From Cyanodermella asteris (lineage: Eukaryota; Ascomycota; Lecanoromycetes; Ostropales; Stictidaceae): 64,000 bases of DNA. Shown here piece by piece: positions 10,096-21,134 of the stretch. The notes below the pieces were generated by a model. The model did not search any database, was not told where the DNA came from, and saw nothing but the letters and a program-made list of their open reading frames with translations. The DNA lies in the NCBI GenBank assembly GCA_900618795.1, contig UYJD01000002.1, forward strand, positions 2,000,908 to 2,064,907. Reading direction: 5' to 3'. The position numbers and the translations under genes were made by a program. The number at the start of each line of letters is the position of its first letter. The stretch's first letter is position 1.

Positions 10096-12260
10096 ATGAG
10101 TGAGACAATTGCACGGCCGCGTCAGACTCGAGCCCAACGAGTCTCAGATTCGGCAGGCCAGGCACCCACACATCTTCTTCAGCTCATTACTCAACACACC
10201 CATCCCTTCATCCCTCCCGCTCATCCTGCACAAGCGCCTAAGATACATCATCACGACCTCATATCTGCAGCGCCCACTACCTACCTAGGCAATCAACGCG
10301 AAACTTCGCAACACGAACAATCGGACACAGACTCCCGGCCTGGCCCCTCGCATGGCCGCATCCCCAGCATGGCGCAAGCCCACGACCCCCGACACTCTCG
10401 CTCAACAGCAGCAGATCAAAGCCCAACCACCAACCATCTCGCCCCTCGAGTCCTCTCGCCTGCAGCTCCCGACACGCCACCATCGAATGGCAGCTCCGGG
10501 GCAAGCTCTCCGAACCATGACGCTGCGGCTCCCATCGATTCGCTGGTAGCCGACGACACTGGGTCGGCCAGCGAAGACGCTCCGCTTTCTCCGGCTAATA
10601 ATAATACCACTACCGCGTCTGCGATCAGTGCGAGCAGCACCGACGTCGGGCTTGTGAAGGCCGTGGAGGAGCCGGTAGCGTCGAGCTTGCTGCTGCGTCT
10701 GCCCCACGAGTGCGTTTTGCAGATTCTCGCGTTTCTGGACGTGCCGGATTTGCTTGCCGTTAGTAGGGTGAGTGCACGTTTTCTTGCGTCTCGAGTAGCT
10801 GTGTTCTCCCTGTGAATCGTGGTGAGGCAAGATTTAAACTTACATCGTGGGTTCACGAGCTTATTCTGTTTACTTATTCTCTTTTGTTTGCGTTGTTGAA
10901 GCATCATGCGAATTCTTTGGGTGGTGGGTAGACGCTTGCGATATGTGTGTGTGTGCGTGTGTGGACTAAATGATGCGAGCCATGTGGATTGCATGTGAGG
11001 TTCAGCATTGAGTTTTGCTGTTCCTGGCGGACTGGCATGTGTTGACACCTTCGATACTGGGCGTCTACTCTTGTGTGGCGACGAAGACCGATATGCTCTG
11101 CTTTCGCCAAATTTACCTATCTCGATTCTCCTACCTGGAAGCATTTGGTATACTATCTGCCCCACAGAATATTTACTGGACAGTAATAGCCAGTCATTAT
11201 GAACAGCTTTATCTATTTCTCTCAATCTCACTCCAAAACCATAGTTAGCAATTTCACTCGATGTACTGACATCCCATTCTAGACCTGCACTTTCCTTCGG
11301 CTGCTCCCCAGCGATCCGCTCCTACACCGCCAACGCCTTCACTCAATTCCACCCCGCCTCTCACACTCCCTCTCCCGCCGACCTCCACTCTCCGCCATTC
11401 GACCACCCCGCGCGCTCATCTACCTTACACCGACAGCGTTGACAGCACGTCACGTGCACCGCGAACTCGTGTCCGCGCGCCTTCGTCGCCGTCTAGCCCG
11501 AAGACCCGACGTCGCAGATCTCGTAGGGCGAAACGTCCTGCCAAAAGAATGCTTCACGTTCGTGTTCACGACCGAGACATTAGCCTCGAAGCCCAGGAAG
11601 AATGGACGTGGACGAATAGGGAGCTTTGCAATCAAGGAGGGCGAAGAGCTGAAGTTCGGACAGACAAGCACCAGAGAGATCGATCTTGAGTGCATGCCCG
11701 GCGACTTGATTCGCCAAGTCGAAGACGTACCAGAGGATACACGTGTGTCTGCATCGGGTCAGCCGTTATCTCGGGACGCGACATCTTCACGACGCATCCC
11801 GCACGCAATCTCCCCCTCCCTCGTCCACGCGACGCGCCTCATCGAGCGCGAACGCGTCAAAGACCGAATTCGGTCCTGGATCGAAAGCCGCGGGCACCAA
11901 GAACTCGAGCGGCCCCAGCGCGAAGAAGAAGAAAGCGGGCACCGCAGCGTCGCCGGGCTGGTACGCCGGTTCAGGATGAGAGGCATTGCCGGAGGAGACA
12001 ATGCCAAATCGAGATCAGTCGACACTGGCGAAGCTTTGCTAGGAGCTACTGCTGGCTCCGCTGATGGTGTTACAAGCTCTTCTGGTTCTGATCAGGGGAG
12101 TGGGACGGCGGTGAGCAGAAAGCGTGCTCGAGACGAGGATGGTGGGAGGTGGGGTCGGGGAGCGGTCAAGTGGGCGGAGAGAAGGAAACGGGATCCGACG
12201 AGGGCGCATGTCTTGGGGTTGAGGAGGTTCTGGGAGGCCGTGGGCAGGGCGGAGAGATGA
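10096..12260 (+). CDS. F-box protein with a long intron
   Basis: Probably a substrate adaptor of an SCF ubiquitin ligase. Exon 1 (10096-10767) ends and exon 2 (11283-12260) begins between codons; the 515-nt intron has donor GTGAGT, a CTGAC branch site and a CTAG acceptor. The F-box spans the junction: LLRLPHECVLQILAFLDVPD, then LLAVSR joined to TCTFLRLLPSDPLLHRQRLH. That continuity is the main evidence for the splice. Total 549 residues. The first 190 residues are disordered, rich in Ser, Pro, Asn and His. The part after the F-box is basic, with no WD40, LRR or Kelch repeats, so the target-binding region is not identifiable. A later in-frame ATG at 10369 may be the true start, because 10276-10288 carries the CTACCTACCTA motif otherwise seen mainly in noncoding DNA. 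Confidence 0.82.
10943..10963 (+). repeat. TG microsatellite inside the F-box gene intron
   Basis: An imperfect run of TG dinucleotides with one CG interruption, inside the 515-nt intron. Confidence 0.8.
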
Positions 12261-12664
12261 GCAGGACTTTGCAAGGACACGACTTGGAAGACTTATGATA
12301 ACGATCAAGAGGTTGGAATCAGGTGCACAGCGTTCGGGGTTCTCGTGCAGGGTTTCTGTGGTTTCTGATTTCAGGAGACCGGCTTCGGCTGATGGCAACA
12401 GTTTTCAGGCTTAATGTAGGTTTCGGTGGTAGATATGCAAACTTTACACTATGTGGTGGTGATGGAAATGGAGCAAAGGGCATGATTGAATCTCATCAAA
12501 AACTGCTGGCCATGTGATTCGTTCTGCATAACAAGTATTAAGGATGATTAGAACGCGTCCTTGCGTAGTAATCCACCACCATATCAATCCAAACAATATC
12601 TGCCCTCCACAGTTACCCTCGCCCATCACGCATCACGCTCGGTCACTCCCAACGACAGTCGGCT
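12261..12664. other. Convergent 3' intergenic region
   Basis: Lies between the stop codons of the F-box gene and the Slm1-like gene. No ORF or RNA gene seen; expected to hold both 3' UTRs. Confidence 0.5.
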
Positions 12665-14128
12665 CTACGACTTCGTCACAGCAGGTGCGGCACCGGCTTC
12701 GGCAGCTTTGACCTCAGCAGCAGGCGTGGTAGTGGCCGTTCCAGCTGATGCTGTGCCGCTCAATTCATTTGGTGGCGGGTCAGTCTGAGCAGCTGGGCTG
12801 GCGGTGGTACTTCCAGGGCTGGGAAGTTCGCTGTTGGCAGCACCTTGGCCAGCAGCCTGGCAGATGATCTGCCACCACTGCTGTGCATCCTGCGGCGAGT
12901 GGGCCTTGAACTGCAGCTCATGAGATTGCTGGAAAGCATTGCCGACCTTGCCCTTGCTGACATCCTTGCCCTTGACGTTGAATTTGTTGTCCTCAACAGC
13001 TCCGACTTGGCAGTCTGGCAGATACAGGCTCATATCTGGGCTTGGTTCATTCTTGCCGTAGTCGTTGCTATCCTCGAACTGGTGCAAATACTTGGCCGGG
13101 GAAACGACATAGTAGGCAGCCTTGTATCCACTCAAACCACCCAAAGCACGGCTCTTGCGTTCCAAGGTGCCAGCAATTAGCGGCTTAGTGGCCTTGTGGT
13201 TCTCGTTGGCAAATACCATCTCCTCGGGCTTCTTTTGCGGCTGCGAGGGATCTATCATCACATTTCCGTAGCGGTGAAGGAAATTGGCCCACTCGTACTC
13301 GAGGGGAACGCTTTGCAGTTTGGATGTCATATCCGTGTACAATGCCCTTTGCCTGTCGGCCTGCCCGCCCACAATCTGGAGGAACAGGCTCATGGCCTGC
13401 TGGAAGGTCTGGATCACGTGCTGCTCAAACTGAGAGAAGTTCTCCTGTACCTGGATAAGGTCGCTGCGGTTGCTGTTCTCCTCAATGACCTGCTTGTATA
13501 GCCGGTGCTTGATGCTCCTGTGTAGAACGTAGGGGTCGTTCGCCGCGTTATCGATCTTTCCCCCGGCCGAGTCGAAACTAGCGGAGTGCTGGCCAAGTAG
13601 CTCGATCTGTTTCTGGCTGTGGTCCCTCGCCTTAGCAACGCTCTTGCTTCCTTGGTTGGCACCTTTGGTCAGCTCCTTGTTCTTGGACTTGATCTCCTGG
13701 TGCAGTCTCTTCAGGATCGGCATGACCTGGCCCTCGATGGCCTTAGCAGTTTCTGTGTGTAGGTTGCTGATGCCCTGGGTGTTCGTCTTCACATTTTCAA
13801 AGAAGCCATGGATGCCATTGACCGATGGGTCGAAGTGGTGCGCTTCTCTGAGAGGGTTCGAGATGGTCTTCAAGACCTTGTCATACTCCTTGCCGTGGGC
13901 CTTTTGCATCTTCTCGGTGGCAGAGACATAGGCCTCGAGGTAGCCGCAGGCGTGCTTCCATGCCTGCAGACGTTCCTCGAGAAGCTGGGCAGTATCGTTG
14001 GGGTCGACCTCGACGAACTCGTCGTCACTGTCGTAGGCCGTGGGGCCCCCTGTGCTGCTGTTGGACAGCACTCGGCGGGGCAGGCCTTGGGCCGGGGCGC
14101 CAGTAGCTGGTGATGCGGTGGCAGACAT
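12665..14128 (-). CDS. SLM1: F-BAR/PH domain protein of the Slm1/Slm2 type
   Basis: 487 residues, one exon. After a disordered Ser/Gly/Pro start, residues about 45-270 are a long alpha-helical F-BAR-like region (LEERLQAWKHACGYLEAYVSA onward, many Gln and Lys). Residues about 310-435 form a PH domain, from PLIAGTLERKSRALGGLSGYKAAYYVVSPAKYLHQF to the C-terminal helix with AQQWWQIICQAA. The tail is Ala/Pro-rich. In yeast, Slm1/Slm2 bind PI(4,5)P2 at eisosomes, are TORC2 substrates and shuttle to TORC2 under membrane stress. The layout matches this family; the specific name is by homology to yeast and a paralogue cannot be excluded. Confidence 0.87.
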   Translation of the reverse strand: MSATASPATGAPAQGLPRRVLSNSSTGGPTAYDSDDEFVEVDPNDTAQLLEERLQAWKHACGYLEAYVSATEKMQKAHGKEYDKVLKTISNPLREAHHFDPSVNGIHGFFENVKTNTQGISNLHTETAKAIEGQVMPILKRLHQEIKSKNKELTKGANQGSKSVAKARDHSQKQIELLGQHSASFDSAGGKIDNAANDPYVLHRSIKHRLYKQVIEENSNRSDLIQVQENFSQFEQHVIQTFQQAMSLFLQIVGGQADRQRALYTDMTSKLQSVPLEYEWANFLHRYGNVMIDPSQPQKKPEEMVFANENHKATKPLIAGTLERKSRALGGLSGYKAAYYVVSPAKYLHQFEDSNDYGKNEPSPDMSLYLPDCQVGAVEDNKFNVKGKDVSKGKVGNAFQQSHELQFKAHSPQDAQQWWQIICQAAGQGAANSELPSPGSTTASPAAQTDPPPNELSGTASAGTATTTPAAEVKAAEAGAAPAVTKS

Positions 14129-14804
14129 AGTCTATGTATTTAGGGTAGAATTATCGGTGGTGATGTAGAAGCGTGAGAGGAGAGGAACAAAGGCGTGTCT
14201 ATATACTTCCGACGACAATGGTCCAGGCCTCGGTCATGGTAGAGAGCTTTGCAAAACTGGCAGGGGTGAGGCTGTCGTCAGGCCAGTGGGGGCAATGCGA
14301 TGGGCGGGAAGGCGCGATCTGCATCGACATCATTTCAGGGTCTGAGCTCAGCCTCACCGCACCCTGAGATCTGTACGTCATTGCTTGCTCTCATTTGCTG
14401 AGCATCTTCAGTTGATCCGTTTGGGCCGAGAAGAATTTTCTGGACGCATCATATCCTCGTCGAAACTTGGTCGATGGCGTTTTTGCGCCCGAGGGAAGCT
14501 CGGACGGAGGATAGGCGTGGATCGAGACATCAGGCCAGACTATCTCAGACACCGTTGAAAGCATCCGTGGGAGGTCGTGTGACGCATGTCAAGAGTCTGC
14601 AAAATGATGAAGATATCGAGACAAAGAGAGCAGCGAAGATTCCCAGACATGGCATCAAACAAGAAGGATAACTGAAAGGTCGCGCTCTGAATGTTTCCAA
14701 TTCTCGATGCCGCAGCTTTTGTTGCACAGCATGTTTCGCTATGCCTATAATACAAACATCGACCACAATCGCGATATGACCAGCAATCTTGCACTGATCC
14801 AGCT
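14129..14804. other. Intergenic region upstream of the Slm1-like gene and downstream of PMR1
   Basis: Promoter of the Slm1-like gene at the left and PMR1 3' UTR at the right. No convincing gene on either strand. Confidence 0.5.
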
Positions 14805-17800
14805 TTATACACTTCCACTGTATCCGCCGTATCCCCTTGACTTCTTGCCCTTCAACAGTTTCCGACCTTCATCGACCCAGAGCACGCTACTGGCGATCAA
14901 AGCCAGAACCGCCAGGTCACTTGCATACAGCGCCTCGGTCTGGAAAACCTGCTGCAAGCCTGGCAGGTATACTACGGCCATTTGGCCTAGCAAACTGCCA
15001 CCAACGGCAAAATTGAACAACCGATTGCCAAACAGGCTGATTTCGCCCCTCAGGAATGATTTGCCTTCAGATCGGCAAGTGAGCGCATTGAACATGTCGA
15101 AAAACACAAAGCACGTAAAGGTCATTGTAGTGTCTCTGGCCGTCACTTTATGGTCGACGGTCATCTCGTGAATGAACACAAACATAACACCTGCCATGAT
15201 GAGAGCCGCAGAAGTCAGCACTCGCTGGAGTAGCGCCCGCGTCAGTGCACGTGCGGTTCGACTCCGTGGCGGTCGAGACATGACCGCCGGATCAACTGGC
15301 TCGACTCCTAGAGACTGTGCAGGCGGTCCATCCATAAGAATGTCTGCACAAGAGTCAGTCAAAGTATGGAGGGCTGTGGGATACGATCGACTCACTGATC
15401 CAAAGAATTTGCATAGGGTTCAACGGCTGCTTGAGCTTCATGATGACACTGAGGAGGGTGAGTGAAAGTGCCGCGACACTGGTACTGAGCTGGAAGGTAA
15501 GAAAGTTTTGGACGTTGTAGAAGATCCCCTTGCCTTCTTCTATGGCGTTCAATATGGTTGAGAAGTTGTCGTCCGTCAAGATCATGTCAGCAGCCTCTTT
15601 TGCAACATCAGTCCCGAGGACGCCCATCGAAATACCAATGTCAGCTTTCTTGAGTGCAGGAGCATCATTGACGCCATCACCAGTCATGGCGACGACATCA
15701 CCACGAGATTGGTAGGCGCGGATGATCTTGAGCTTGTGTTCCGGGCTAGTTCTTGCGAATATGGTTGTTCGGCCTATTGCCTGGGCCAGCTCGTCTGCGC
15801 TCATTTGGTCGAGCTGATCGCCTCGTAGAACCACTCCGGACTCTGATGCGTCACCTCGAATTGGAGGAATATGCATACCAAGCTGCCGGGCGATGGCCAA
15901 GGCTGTCGTCTCAGCATCGCCGGTGATCATAACGACCTTGACACCTCCGGCCATGAGCTTGCGAATTGCCCTGTCAACGCCCTTTCGTGGTGGGTCATTC
16001 ATGCCTACCAATCCTGTGAAGGCAAGACCCCGGTAAAGGTCATCATCGTTGTTGAGCTTGTAATCTTTCGTGCTAACGGGTGTCGGCACCCTACTGGAAG
16101 GATTTGATTTCCTTAGACGTCCTTGGTCACGTATCGTCGCGCTGGCAAACCCGAGCACTCGCAGCCCTTCTGATGCCATCTTCTCGGCAGCATCGAAAGC
16201 TGCCTGCCGCCGGATATCGTCGAGAACGACCTCTCGGCCGTCTTTGGTAATGTATGTGTCGCATCGGGCGATGACTCTCTCCAAAGCACCTTTGACGAAC
16301 GTCGTCGCCGAGCCAGGGCTGTCGTTTCCAGGGATGGCACTGTGCACAACGCCCATCCATTTTCGCTCTGAGCTGAAGGGCGTTTCTGCCGATCTCTCAC
16401 CAAGACGCTCTCTGATGTCGTCTTCGTGAAACTGGTCCATCAGATCTAGCATAGCCACATCTGTGGGCTGGCCAACCCACCTACTTCTCGTAGTACTGCT
16501 GTCTGCTGGATCAGTGGCAGACAAAACAGCAGCCGAAGCCGCACTGGCGGGCGAGCTGCCATGTTGCTGTGACAGGCGAGCGTTGTTTGCGACGTTGCCA
16601 ATTCGTAGGATTGACCTTGTCGCATTGTCGAGTGACTCTGGTCGTTCCTTGGTGATGTCCAACGGGTCCTGCATGTCCGTATGCCAAATCTTGGTTACAG
16701 TCATGTGATTTTGTGTCAAAGTACCGGTTTTGTCACTGCAAACAACGTTGACGGAACCCAGTGTCTCAACGCTGGGCAAACGGCGGACAATCGCGCCACG
16801 GCCAGCCATGCGCAAAACACCCAGCGCCAAAGTGACCGTTACGATGATTGGAAGACCCTCGGGAATAGCCGCAACGGCCAGAGACACACCAGTGGTAAAC
16901 ATGTCCAGGAAGGTCATGCCTTGCAAAAGTCCGACGACGACGATAAAGCCGATCACGACAAAGGACATGTAACTGAGCTCCTGGCCAAGCTTGTCCATTG
17001 CTAGCTGTAGCGGCGTTCGCGGGCTTTCAATCTCCCCAAGCGAGGCTGAAATAGCTCCAAATTCGGTCGAGCCTCCTGTTGCTACCACAATGCCTTTTCC
17101 GTGACCAGATCTCACCAGTGTTCCCATGAAGCCAATGTTCACTTGCTCGTTCAGTCGCACATCGGCACCGACGGTACCGATGGCCGGAATAGAAACGCCG
17201 GGTGAGGGAGGTCTGCTTCCGTCTCGGTTCCGCTGAGATAGGTCAAGTGCTAAAACGCTCTTCCCGACAGCCTCGTTTTCACCAGTCAAATTTGATTCGT
17301 CAATCGACAGATCGGCTGCCTCGACAATACGAACGTCCGCGGGGACACGGTCGCCGGTTGAGAACAGGACCAGATCGCCAGGAACGAGTTGTGATGCCTG
17401 CATAGTGCTGGAGGCCTGCATCGCTGCCGTTCCGTTGGCGCTGCCGTTCGCGTAGTTGGGATTTGCGTGTCTCGGATCGACGCCGCGAATGAGATGTGCA
17501 TGGTGAGGAACAAGCTTATTGAGGGCCTCAATTGACTGTTCCGATCTATATTCTTGAACGAATCCGACCGTCACGACGATCGTCACGGCAATCGCTATAC
17601 TAACAGCATCGTCTTTATTGCCGATCAGCAATGAGACACCCGCCGAAGCCAAGAGTAAGAGAATGAGAGTCTCCTTGAATTGCTTCAGGAACCGCAGCCA
17701 TAACGGCTCGGGCTCTTCGTGGGGTAATTCATTTAGTCCATACTGATTGATCCTTGCTCTTGCATCCTCCTCCGATATGCCATGTGTCAATGATGTCTTC

Positions 17801-17964
17801 AACTGCTGTGCGGTCTCGGTAGCGCTTATTAAAGAGTAAGAACCTGTCAGGGAGGCGGTTGAGGGACGGGGTCTTCGCGTTTCGGCGCCAGAGGATCGTA
17901 GAGAGGAACCGTCGGGTGGGAGGTTTAGTAGCGGGAGAACCGTCTCCTCTTGCTGTCTTGCCAT
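14805..17964 (-). CDS. PMR1: Golgi Ca2+/Mn2+-transporting P-type ATPase
   Basis: Pumps Ca2+ and Mn2+ into the Golgi. Exons 17964-15396 and 15343-14805 over a 52-nt intron (15344-15395; donor GTGAGT, acceptor GCAG); product 1035 residues. Visible: actuator motif LTGEN (226-230), transmembrane PEGL (368-371), the phosphorylated Asp in DKTGTLTQ (D411), the nucleotide-binding KGA segment, [12 protein letters not shown] and [18 protein letters not shown]. The intron splits the codon of an ion-binding Asn: the spliced reading is [20 protein letters not shown] (N857, D861, Q866), aligning with yeast N774, D778 and Q783, the last linked to Mn2+ transport. This places it in the SPCA/Pmr1 group and not SERCA. 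The N-terminus carries about 40 extra disordered residues. Divergent from RAD21. Confidence 0.96.
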
Positions 17965-18590
17965 GCTCGCATGTTCGAGCGATCAGGAATATTATGAGGC
18001 GGACATGAAGGCGTTGAAGAAGTACGCGCAGCACCTGGAATGGGACCAATGCTAAGCGACGGAGCGGTGCGGATGGTGACTTGATATTGTTGGTAAGGAT
18101 CGAGGTTCAATGACGGGACGTTGGACAATGAGAAAGGCTCGACAGGGCAGAACAGTCTGGTCGAGACAAATGAAGGCGGCAGATGGTGAAATGGGAGATG
18201 TGGTCCCTGCACTTCTCCAACCACAGTGACGCTGTTCGCCGCATCAGCAGCCGGTCTTGGCGTCTCCTTCCCGGCCACACGCGCCGTCTCCATCGACATC
18301 TCCAGCTTCAATCCAGCACCTCTCACCGCGCACCTACCAACCCACATCCACCCTTACTCCTCTCGTCGGCGCATAGCTATTTGGCATTGTCGCCAGATCG
18401 CGAGCACCATATTTGTACACAAGCGCCGCTCGAGTGTACTCACCATCTCAACACGCGCTCCGTCACCGATCTTCGACGCGCCGCTGAAAACAAACAGACC
18501 ACTTGACATTCCTTGCCACCTACGCCCATTGTCCCATACGATCGTACCTCATACTGCTGAGCGCGTTGTCGCGCCAGCTCCGCCGTCAAC
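17965..18590. promoter_or_regulatory. Shared PMR1-RAD21 upstream region
   Basis: About 626 bp between the two start codons, so both promoters must lie here. No ORF of its own. No MCB (ACGCGT) element, which might be expected for cell-cycle control of cohesin, was noticed on a read-through. Confidence 0.6.
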
Positions 18591-20354
18591 ATGTTCTATT
18601 CATCAGATCTTCTGTCCAAGACTGGGCCGCTGGCGAGGATTTGGTTGTCGGCCAACCTCGAGCGCAAGCTGAACAAGTCGAACATTTTACAGACAAACAT
18701 CGAGAACAGTGTCAATGCAATCGTCGATCAAGGCCAGGCGCCTATGGCGCTGCGTCTCAGCGGCCAACTGTTGCTGGGTGTTGTCAGGATTTACAGCAGA
18801 AAGGCGCGTTATCTGATGGACGACTGCAACGATGCATTGATCAGAATCAGAGCAGCATTCAGAGCAGGGAACGCAGACCTGGACATGGCCACGATCAATC
18901 CGGACATTGCTGCGCCCAATACCCTCATGCAGGACACATTGGCTGGAGATATTCCGGGAATTCCCATGCTGGACGAGTCGTTATTTGCGGGCAAATCGCT
19001 TGACTTCAACTTTGGACTCCCCGGTGGCGACCCGCTCGGACTTAGCAGCCAGGTCATATCCTCGCCCGCCATCGAAGTCGGACGACGTGCGCCAGAAGAA
19101 CAGCAGTCACAGCTTTACGACGACGACCTCGGTCTAGATATTGATCTCGACATAGGAAATGTTGAGCCCAGCATCGAAATCGGACGTCGAGCGGAACCAG
19201 AAAAGTCGGGCTACGCGGACTCGCTGCTGGACGACGAAGGGAAACTCAATGACGATGACCTAGGACTAAATTTTGACATCGACGACGACGAGCCTCTGCA
19301 TGTGCACGATAGTGTCGAGCCATCAGCTCCGCCAGAAGACCGCATGGATCTTGATCCGCTGCCAGAAGAGTCGCTGCTACGCGAAGCAGAGGAGCGACGT
19401 GACCAGCGAGACTCGCTGTCTCCCCTATCCTCGACCCGGTCGAGTGTCGCCCGCGAGATGGACGACACCTTCCTCACAGTTGACGCCGAGCCTGACGTAG
19501 CGCAAGCGAAGCAGCCTGTTGCGAAGCGCCGTAAACTATTGCCCGTGGACGAGGAAACCGAGATCAGGAATGCGCAGATCAAGCAAATGCAAGAAGACCG
19601 ATCGGCAATTCTCAAGGCCCCGTCCATGCTTCCCAAAGACCCCGTCCTGCTGGCTCTGATGCAGATGCAGCAAAAAGGTCTTTTCGTATCAAGCATCATG
19701 GGCGACGGCCGATCGCGTGGCTGGGCTCCCGAGCTCCGCGGCATTCTCTCCATCGAAGTCGTCCGAAAGAACGCCGGCACAAAACGTAAGCGTCAGGAAA
19801 TTGAGCTTGACGTCGGCAAATCCGCCACCCCTCGGATCGAGATAGCAGCCGAAGACGAAGAGACCATTCACCCCATCCCAGCCGAAGACCAGGGCATTCC
19901 CACAACGTTCGACGACGACGAAGCTCCCGGCCTCGACGCACCCCTGGAAGACACCTTCGACGTAACGACACTTCCGCTCGTCCACCCTGAAGATCAAGGT
20001 CCGATTTCTCAAGGTACCCAACACGCAGTGCACATGCTGCGCGAGCGCTTCGCCGGCGACAGCGACCCTAGCCAGAGCGGCAGTCCAGCCAGCCAACGCC
20101 GCAGCAACGTCCTCTTCCAAGACATGTTCCCGGAAAAGAACACGACCAAGGCGGATGCTACGAAGATGTTCTTCGAGGTCTTGGTGCTGGCCACCAAGGA
20201 CGCCATCAAGGTCGACCAGCCCGAAGGTCAGCTCGGTGGACCGATCAAGATTCGGGCCAAAAGGGGTCTGTGGGGTGCTTGGGCGGAGGAGAAGGCGGGA
20301 GGCGAAGCGTTTGGCACACAGGCGGAAGGTGCCACTCAGACGGTCACCATCTGA
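18591..20354 (+). CDS. RAD21: Mitotic cohesin kleisin subunit Rad21/Scc1
   Basis: Closes the Smc1-Smc3 ring and is cut by separase at anaphase. 587 residues, no intron. The N-terminal kleisin domain is typical (MFYSSDLLSKTGPLARIWLS, then PMALRLSGQLLLGVVRIYSR). The C-terminal winged helix is at about 525-572 (TKMFFEVLVLATKDAIKVDQ ... RGLWGAW). The middle is acidic and disordered. Two close matches to the separase consensus ExxR occur: IEVGRR (E162-R165) and SIEIGRR (E196-R199), each followed by an acidic DDDLGL motif, so the cleavage cassette looks duplicated. A basic RRKLLPVDEET segment could act as a nuclear signal. It is Rad21 and not Rec8 by N-terminal similarity and paired SxExGR sites. 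Confidence 0.95.
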   Translation: MFYSSDLLSKTGPLARIWLSANLERKLNKSNILQTNIENSVNAIVDQGQAPMALRLSGQLLLGVVRIYSRKARYLMDDCNDALIRIRAAFRAGNADLDMATINPDIAAPNTLMQDTLAGDIPGIPMLDESLFAGKSLDFNFGLPGGDPLGLSSQVISSPAIEVGRRAPEEQQSQLYDDDLGLDIDLDIGNVEPSIEIGRRAEPEKSGYADSLLDDEGKLNDDDLGLNFDIDDDEPLHVHDSVEPSAPPEDRMDLDPLPEESLLREAEERRDQRDSLSPLSSTRSSVAREMDDTFLTVDAEPDVAQAKQPVAKRRKLLPVDEETEIRNAQIKQMQEDRSAILKAPSMLPKDPVLLALMQMQQKGLFVSSIMGDGRSRGWAPELRGILSIEVVRKNAGTKRKRQEIELDVGKSATPRIEIAAEDEETIHPIPAEDQGIPTTFDDDEAPGLDAPLEDTFDVTTLPLVHPEDQGPISQGTQHAVHMLRERFAGDSDPSQSGSPASQRRSNVLFQDMFPEKNTTKADATKMFFEVLVLATKDAIKVDQPEGQLGGPIKIRAKRGLWGAWAEEKAGGEAFGTQAEGATQTVTI

Positions 20355-20822
20355 TTTTTCTGGTTTTGATGTTCGAAATTGTGTTATGGAGACGACACGA
20401 TGACTTTGGAAAACTTTGGTAACTTTGATGGAGTGACGAAACAAAACTAGCGTGGATCTTTGTACAGGTCTGGATCCCTGGTGGGATGGTATTCGGTTCT
20501 GTGTTCGAACCCTTTTTGTTCTCTGGCAATGGACAGGCTTTGCTGTGCCGGTTGCAGAGGGTTTATTTTCACGTTCATATACCCAATGGATATGTTATGA
20601 CCTCGAAAATGATCAACTCACTGCCAATATTCGCCTTGTTTTAATGCAGATCACAAAATATTCCCAGGACATGATCTTCCTCATGCCGACGCAACACACA
20701 TCTCCGGCATTAGCCTCCTACCTAAGTGCTGCCCACACTTCCCGGGCAGTTTGCGTGACCTATTCATCGTCAGTAAACCTCGATCCAAACAACGGTAGCG
20801 CGTACGTACGGTCATCAGCCAG
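20355..20822. other. RAD21 3' flank, no gene
   Basis: Fairly AT-richer sequence downstream of RAD21. A tRNA B-box-like word (GTTCGAACC near 20505) is present but its flanks do not pair into a T-arm. No coding signal until the transporter relic. Confidence 0.45.
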
Positions 20823-21029
20823 ACCTTCCTCCAATTACATGATCTGGTAGGACCGGGAAAGACCACCATCCTAGCCACCGTCCCCGCCACCTACAACATT
20901 GAATGTTTTCTCGACGCCATTTTCGCCTTTGGCATTGGTGAGCGTCTGGGAAGGAAGAAGGCTATTCTCACCGGCACCACGATCATGTCAATTGTGGCAA
21001 TTGCAGAGAAATTTTACCACTGCCCCTAG
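20823..21029 (+). pseudogene. Relic of an MFS sugar (hexose) transporter
   Basis: One frame of about 68 codons reads FLQLHDLVGPGKTTILATVP, then TYNIECFLDAIFAFGIGERL and GRKKAILTGTTIMSI, ending at TAG 21027. This is the TM1-TM2-TM3 segment of a fungal sugar transporter, including the loop 2 GERLGRKK signature of the major facilitator superfamily. No transporter sequence continues before or after it. The relic covers about 15% of a normal 500-550-residue transporter, so it is a dead fragment. It starts a gene-poor stretch of about 6 kb. Confidence 0.8.
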
Positions 21030-21134
21030 CCTCGTCCTTTTCCGCGTGACCCTTGATTGCTTCTCTTTCTGCATCCAGCTATACCATTCCAGTTAATTGT
21101 GTCTCGTTACCGATACTGACACCACTCGCACAAA

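Noticed and set aside
10416-11231. 271-codon minus-strand ORF
   Set aside because: It runs antisense across F-box exon 1 and its intron, with Thr/His/Arg low-complexity composition and no domain; a shadow of the coding strand.
19689-20444. 251-codon minus-strand ORF
   Set aside because: Antisense to the RAD21 C-terminal half; its reading follows the codon pattern of RAD21 and shows no family motif.
20495-20520. Possible tRNA B box (GTTCGAACC)
   Set aside because: The flanking bases do not form a T-stem and no A box or acceptor stem is found at the right distance.
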